Shown: positions 58,700 to 64,000 of the stretch, piece by piece
Position numbering within the stretch: position 1 is the stretch's first letter
Layout of the letters: every line of letters starts with the position of its first letter
Source of the DNA: Callipepla californica brunnescens
Lineage: Eukaryota > Chordata > Aves > Galliformes > Odontophoridae
Assembly: GCA_023055505.1 (NCBI GenBank)
Contig: JALIRH010000042.1
Coordinates: 4,596,335-4,660,334 of the forward strand
Direction of reading: 5' to 3'
DNA length: 64,000 nt
The notes under the pieces: generated by a model
The model's database searches: none
What the model was told of the DNA's origin: nothing
The model's input: only the letters and a program-made list of their open reading frames with translations
Program-made: the position numbers and the translations under genes

Positions 58700-61400
58700 C
58701 TGTGACGGACCTGTCTTTGGCTCCTGTATTTCCCCTGGGGTTCGCCCGATTCCTGCCCTAAGTTTGGTAGATGCTCCACCCTGCACACAGTGTTTCTTTT
58801 TGCGGGAAGCGTGGAAACATGAAAACCACACGAGAGTATCAGCGGGTCCGGTTCGCGTGGCTGTCCCGGGGCACGAAGCCTTCTCCCTGCACACAAACGA
58901 CACCGTCAGACACATAATGGGATTAGCGAGAGCCTGTATGGTTTGCTATCGTGACACGTCGGGTTCAGATGGCCTCCTGAGGCACAGAGGCGTGTGACGG
59001 GGTGGGAGAGAGGGACAGAGAGCAGCGCACGAAGCAGTTGTGTTTGCAACTGAGATAAGAACTCCAGAGCCACCTGCACTCACAGAGCACGGCACGTACT
59101 TGTGCATGCACACCTCCCACTCACAGTCATAGAGTATTACATAATACTGCCATCTGAATATAGAGAGTTAACTGCCTGCAAAGATAAAAATGTAATTTTC
59201 CCTCGTGTACAACTATAGGATGTTTTTAGGAATATGAGAGCAGCCAAGCAATCCGTGACAACTTTGTTTTTGCCAAATACTCCGATTGGACAGGAATGTG
59301 AAGCTTAAAGAACACGGGAAAACATTTTACTGACTGCAGAACGGTAATTTTGTGACGGATTTTACATGTCAAAACCTCCGAGTGCTCATTTCTATGTTTA
59401 CTTCTTCAGGAAGCTACATTTAACACATTGGAGCTCTGGGATATTAAATACATTCCTTTTTATTCTGCCTACTGAGATAAATAAGGCATATCACTTTATG
59501 TAAGATTTCATCTCACCCCCAAAATGCAGCTGTGCCAAAGCATAACCCCATCCATAAGGAACAACACATCTATAAAAGACGTTCCAGCAAATGAGTTTCA
59601 CAATAGGTACAATTATTTCAGTCGCTGCGAGGAGCAGTTTGAGGCTCGCTTTCCTTCCTTCTGTGATAAAATCCAGAGTGTGTTCTCAGGATGTTTTGTG
59701 TGCGTTTTTTCCCCCAGCATTTTGGTGTTCTTTCAGTATGACAGACCTGTGCAAGTTCTTTCGTTTTGACCTCAGTTTTGAAGCTCTTTATGCTGTGCAC
59801 TGAAATTGGCTTATGATAATCGCATTAGGTTCGAGTCTGACAGAGATTTGCATACATGCTTAATGTCAACGTGTGAATAGTGCTGTTAAGCTCGGTAGGA
59901 TGACTCCTGCACAACACGGAGTGTGCACAGACATCTCAGAAGACTGAGGGCCGTGTGTTAGGACATCAAAACAAGTTATCCATCATTTAATTTTAGAATA
60001 GAGCTGTGGAACTAATGCGTTATTTGAGAAAACACGCTGGACGTATCTGAAATCCCGGAGGCACAGCTTAATTCAATTTCTTGGCTCTCACGGTTTTTAA
60101 ACGGCACAAGTTCAAAACCAGAGATGCCATTTCAAATGAAAGCAGCAGCTGAGGTTAAATACGAGAACGGGTTATTTTCCTATGGGATAAAATAAGTGTG
60201 GGGTTTTCAACAAAGCTGTAGATATTTTCAAAGCTGTGCATGGAAAGGTTTCTAATTGCAATAAAAAATAGTATTGTATGTGTAGTATAGCATGACGGGG
60301 CAGCCAGGTCACGCCTCGTTCACAGGGACAGTGTTTCATCTGCTCTTTAATGGAGCAGGAACCCCTCCCTTCCTTTGCTCGGGAACGCAGGCTGCATCAC
60401 ATGGAGTAGCAGAAGGAAAGGATGGTTTCTTACGTTAAATGTGTTTCTTTCAGACACCTGCAGGACCCCGCGGCATGCTGCCCAGCCCAGCGTTCTGCAG
60501 CACTCTGCAGCCAAAGCACCGAAGGGAACTGAGGGGAGGTCAAACAGTGCTGTGCTCACTGTCCTTAACAGAGGGTGCGGCGATGCACGACGACCGTATG
60601 CGGCCCGGAGATACGAGCCAGGAGAAACCATCAGTGCAGAGCATCTGCGCAGCCACTGCGAGATAGCGTCAGAACTGCCCTATCTCAAAGCTGCAGTCGT
60701 CGTAGGGCTCTCCCGAGCAGTACACGGCACGAACTGCAACAAAACAGAGCCAAGAAACAACGGCACCGTGTCTGATGGCAGCGAAGACCAGAACTCAGAA
60801 GATTCTTTTAGTGTTGCTGCTTCCCCAGACTTGAGGTCTGCACAGCAAAACCAGAAACCATTCACAGGCGAAGAAGAAGATCAGAGAAGGGTACTGAAAA
60901 TGTGCGTTCCAGCTAACCCAAACCAAAGAGACTCGTCAGCACACAGCCCTGAAAGGGCACTGCAGAGAACCAGTGGTAAAACAGATCCCTCAGAGCAGAG
61001 GGAGTGAGAACTTCAGAGGTCATATCAGCAAACTGTAACAAAACACCAGATCTGCTGAGAGATAAAGGCAGCGCGCAGGGGCAGGGCAGCTCCATGGACA
61101 GGGCGCCCTGCAAGAGATAAGCCCAGCTAAGGGAACTGGGGGGAAACCAAACTGAGCATAAAGGAAGAGGCCCCAGTGAGGGCAGCAGCACTGCTCGCTG
61201 GTAACCCAGCTCCTCGCGATAACCAATTCATGAACGTGGCCCTTAACTCCCAGGGCTGTGTTTGCAGCTGGCCACGAGGAAGAGAGAGCACTCACCAAAA
61301 CCTAGGGATGAGAGAAGTAGAGCAGAAGGGAGGAACAAGCAGCTGCCCGAGAGGAGCTTAAATTTCACAACTTCATTATTTTCCTTGGGACTCAGTCCCC
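58700..61400. other. BRPF3-MAPK13 intergenic region, no supported gene
   Basis: AT-richer, non-repetitive sequence. A plus-strand frame without stops covers about 60375-61007 but has no early ATG and no domain. A polypyrimidine stretch plus CAG at 60445-60453 looks like an acceptor. No transposon recognised. Confidence 0.5.
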
Positions 61401-61415
61401 AGACAGTTTCACCAT

Positions 61416-61421
61416 TTTATT
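61416..61421 (-). terminator. MAPK13: Likely MAPK13 polyadenylation signal
   Basis: TTTATT on plus is AATAAA on minus, about 315 bases beyond the stop codon. It is the first canonical hexamer I noticed downstream, implying a short 3' UTR. Confidence 0.5.
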
Positions 61422-61735
61422 TACCTTATACATAATTCAAGTTTGAAAACCTGTGCTTAGAAAGAAAGGAGAAACAAAATCCCAGCAACATGGCTGGGGG
61501 CGGAACAGAAATACCAGGTGTTTCTCCCAAAGTTTCAGTGAGAGTGTATTTATCTTTGGAGTTGAAAACTGTTTAGATTACTTCCCCCATCAGGAGAAGA
61601 AAGTCCAATGCCCACAGTCATGGCGGTGACATCGTGTTCACACACTGAGGAGTCCCACAGGCCAAGTGATGCTACAAACAAGGCAGCGTGGCACAAGTCA
61701 TCCTACACGAATCCTGGTCACAGCCACACCACTCA
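61422..61735 (-). other. MAPK13: MAPK13 3' UTR
   Basis: About 0.3 kb from the stop to the candidate poly(A) signal, without repeats. Its end is inferred from the hexamer only. Confidence 0.5.
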
Positions 61736-64000
61736 CTACAGTGACATTCCGCTTCGCTTCTTTGAGTCCTTCCGCGCGATAGGACTGAAGGATAAGATCT
61801 CCTTGTAGATATGTTCTTGAAAAACAGAAGAAAAAAAAGAGTGAATATCTCTAGCATGCATCTCCCATTGCAGAGGACATAAACGAAACTTTGACCATTA
61901 ACCATGTGCAGAGAGAAGAACAGCAGGTGCAAGCTGGGAGGAAAAGACAAAGTATAGATGGGGAAAAAAAAGAATTCTGAAAAGATGGAGGCAGAAGGAA
62001 TCTGCTGAATACATGGCAGCAAGAGCAAGGAAAGGGAGACGTACACCAGCACCAGGGCATTACTGAGCGGCTGCAGCTCAGCTGGCCTTACTCAGCATGC
62101 TCATGGGAAACAGATGGAGGCAGGAAAGTCTCTGCTATGCAACATCAAATAAAATAAACTTCTTACTTTTCCATTCTTCTATTGAAAGCTTTTCATGCTC
62201 CAGAGAATCATCGTAGGACTGTTGTGCCTCTGTCTCCTCCTCAATGTCGCGGAATTGATCGAAGTACGGGTGGGCCAACGCTTCTGTGGCCGTGAGGCGC
62301 TTCTCCACATCCAGCTGCAGCATCTTGTCCAGCAGGTCCACTGCTGTGGAGGAGATGGGAACACGCTAAGTGGGTGCAGTGCAGAATGGCCATGCTGTGC
62401 ACGAACCCTGAAAACGACAGGGCTGGTGCTTCCACTAAGAGGTTTCCATACCTAAAAACAAAACAAACTCCTCAATCTGGCCAAGGCAGCACAGAGATCC
62501 CATCTGCAAAGATGCGGAACCTGCCAAGCTGTGGCCTCAGGTAACTCTTACTAAGAGGATGTGTAAATTGTGCAGAGGTAACAAATCAGCCTCAGACAGA
62601 CACTGGATAGTCTGAGGAATGTGAACTATTAAAAAAGCAATCGCTTTTAATTCATGTGTATTTGCCCTGGGAAGGGCAGCCTCCTGCTGGGTGCAGTCTG
62701 CAAGGAAGGAAGCAATGAGAGCTTACAAAAAAGAAGAGCAACAAAATCGCAGCTGTGGCAGTCAGCCCAGCTCCTTTCCAGCTCTGAGAACTTGTGAGCA
62801 ATGCTCAAAATTACTTACCCTGAGGATTGGCTTTGGGGAAAAGCACAGACAAATCCTTCTTGGGCATTTTTGGAAGAGACTTGATGTAACTTTTAGCCTG
62901 AAAGAGAAAGGAAAGAGCACGTACATTTACTGCAACTGGACTGTTGCGAGGGGGCTGTAAAACAGAGCTCTTGGGCCTCATTATTTAGGAGAACAGAACA
63001 GCAAATTATCTCACATGTCACGTTTTAGTGACCAGCTTGTGAGGAACTGCTTTTATCACTTGGAATACAGAAGTGCTGGTGCTTTAAGAACAGCTGAGCT
63101 GCAGAACAGCAGCAGGAGGTGTTTGCTGCAGCATACACCCCTCGCCCAGCAGCCCCTATGATCCACACCAGATCTCAGTGACAAGTGTTGAGGCCAAATA
63201 CGTCAGAGGTGTCACTGACAGAAATGTCTTCCATGATGGGAAGGACTGCCATCTCTCCTGTTTGTGGCTGCTGCAACAGCAGCACACAGCTCATCTCGCT
63301 GTGAGTTCATCTGTCCCCACCACGCCTCTGACAGCAAGACCTGAACAGCCACAGAGCTTCCTTACCGCCTTGTCCTCAAGCTTCTCCACAAAGTCATCTC
63401 CGGGATGCCCTGTTACTTTCAGGATCTGAGTCAGCTGATCAAGGTCTGGCAGGCCGTGTTAAAGATTGTCCACCTGGCAGCAAGCCCCGGGCTCCACCCA
63501 GCAGCTCAACCTATGGGCTGTGTGCAGGAGCATCCCAGGAGCAGCTCTGAGCAGGTCATAATGCAAACCCACACAGCCACACAAGCAGAGGCTCATTACA
63601 CTCTGTGCATCCTCTCTTCCTAGGATGCAGTTCTCGTCAACACTGAGCTTTGCTTGTACAGTTCTACCAACACGTATGTATGTTTGATAGCATACAAGGG
63701 CTTGGGTGTAAAGCTAGGGGAACACAAGGTCAGGCTGACACAGAGGGTACGTACCAACAGAGGCACATCTCTAAGGGCGTCTTGGCTCCCTGCTATATTC
63801 TCTGTTCTGCTCATCAAAAAGATCCCCTGTGATTATCTCCCAGTACACTGATGCCGATTTCCCTCTGTAGCCTCATTCCTAAAGGCTCTTACACACATGC
63901 CAAGAATTTTTACCCCTCTGAGGGAAAAGGTTTCATTTGAAAGGATACAGTCTTTTCCTTTGAACAGCGTTTTCCCAGTCAGCATTTCTGCCATGATGCA
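61736..64000 (-). CDS. MAPK13: MAPK13 (p38 delta), C-terminal exons (partial; 5' part off the right edge)
   Basis: This is the C-terminal part of p38-delta MAP kinase, a stress-activated kinase phosphorylated by MKK3/6. Exons on minus: 63949-64000 (cut by the edge), 63366-63445, 62819-62897, 62167-62343, 61736-61815. They give 155 residues with consistent phases and GT-AG introns. The visible part covers [17 protein letters not shown], the MAPK insert region, the C-lobe helix [20 protein letters not shown], and the common-docking/L16 tail with [18 protein letters not shown]. The tail ends KRSGMSL. This tail matches MAPK13 and not MAPK14, 12 or 11. The TGY activation loop, HRD and DFG motifs lie outside the window. 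Confidence 0.95.

Noticed and set aside
61736..64000. Identification as MAPK14 instead of MAPK13
   Set aside because: The C-terminal tail ([16 protein letters not shown], final SGM) is the p38-delta form. MAPK14 has a different tail.
1..64000. CRISPR array, operon, prophage or bacterial mobile element
   Set aside because: The tandem repeats lack spacer structure and every real gene is spliced and vertebrate.

Overview
The window is vertebrate nuclear DNA, most likely from a galliform bird such as chicken, and it resembles a gene-dense, GC-rich microchromosome. The evidence is spliced protein-coding genes with short introns, many CpG-rich promoters, long poly-C/poly-G runs, CR1 LINE fragments as the only recognisable interspersed repeats apart from ancient MIR-like remnants, and proteins very close to their human orthologues. 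There is nothing bacterial, no CRISPR array and no operon.

Five genes can be read exon by exon. From left to right: (1) the first two coding exons of CACNA1S on the minus strand (688-2626), the skeletal-muscle L-type calcium channel, whose remainder lies off the left edge; (2) a complete PIM1 serine/threonine kinase on the plus strand (19346-21723, six exons, 313 codons); (3) a complete TBC1D22B Rab-GAP on the plus strand (27231-39307, thirteen exons, 507 codons); (4) a complete coding sequence of BRPF3 on the minus strand (43627-54642, twelve coding exons, 1170 codons), a scaffold of MYST acetyltransferase complexes; (5) the last five coding exons of MAPK13 (p38 delta) on the minus strand (61736-64000), which continues off the right edge. 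TBC1D22B and BRPF3 are tail to tail, with under 1 kb between their poly(A) signals.

The 15 kb between CACNA1S and PIM1 has no gene I can support. It is GC-rich and full of homopolymer runs and small minisatellites, but it is interrupted by short, complex AT-rich islands with homeodomain, GATA, MEF2 and bZIP motifs. I read these as candidate cis-regulatory elements. Immediately upstream of PIM1 is a dense block of non-B-DNA-prone repeats: a 102-base polypurine tract, a CACCG array, a G run and a long GT array. The 3 kb between the BRPF3 CpG island and the end of MAPK13 holds no supported gene, though a plausible divergent plus-strand first exon starts in the island.

The genes do not form one pathway. 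PIM1, TBC1D22B, BRPF3 and MAPK13 belong to the human 6p21 neighbourhood, while CACNA1S is at human 1q32, so the window spans at least one ancestral linkage junction. The most testable oddities are a 23-bp tandem duplication of a TBC1D22B splice donor, a GC-AG intron in BRPF3, MEF2/E-box pairs upstream of CACNA1S, an upstream frame of PIM1 that stays open into the kinase, and the series of AT-rich islands. I did not find a clearly undescribed biological system.
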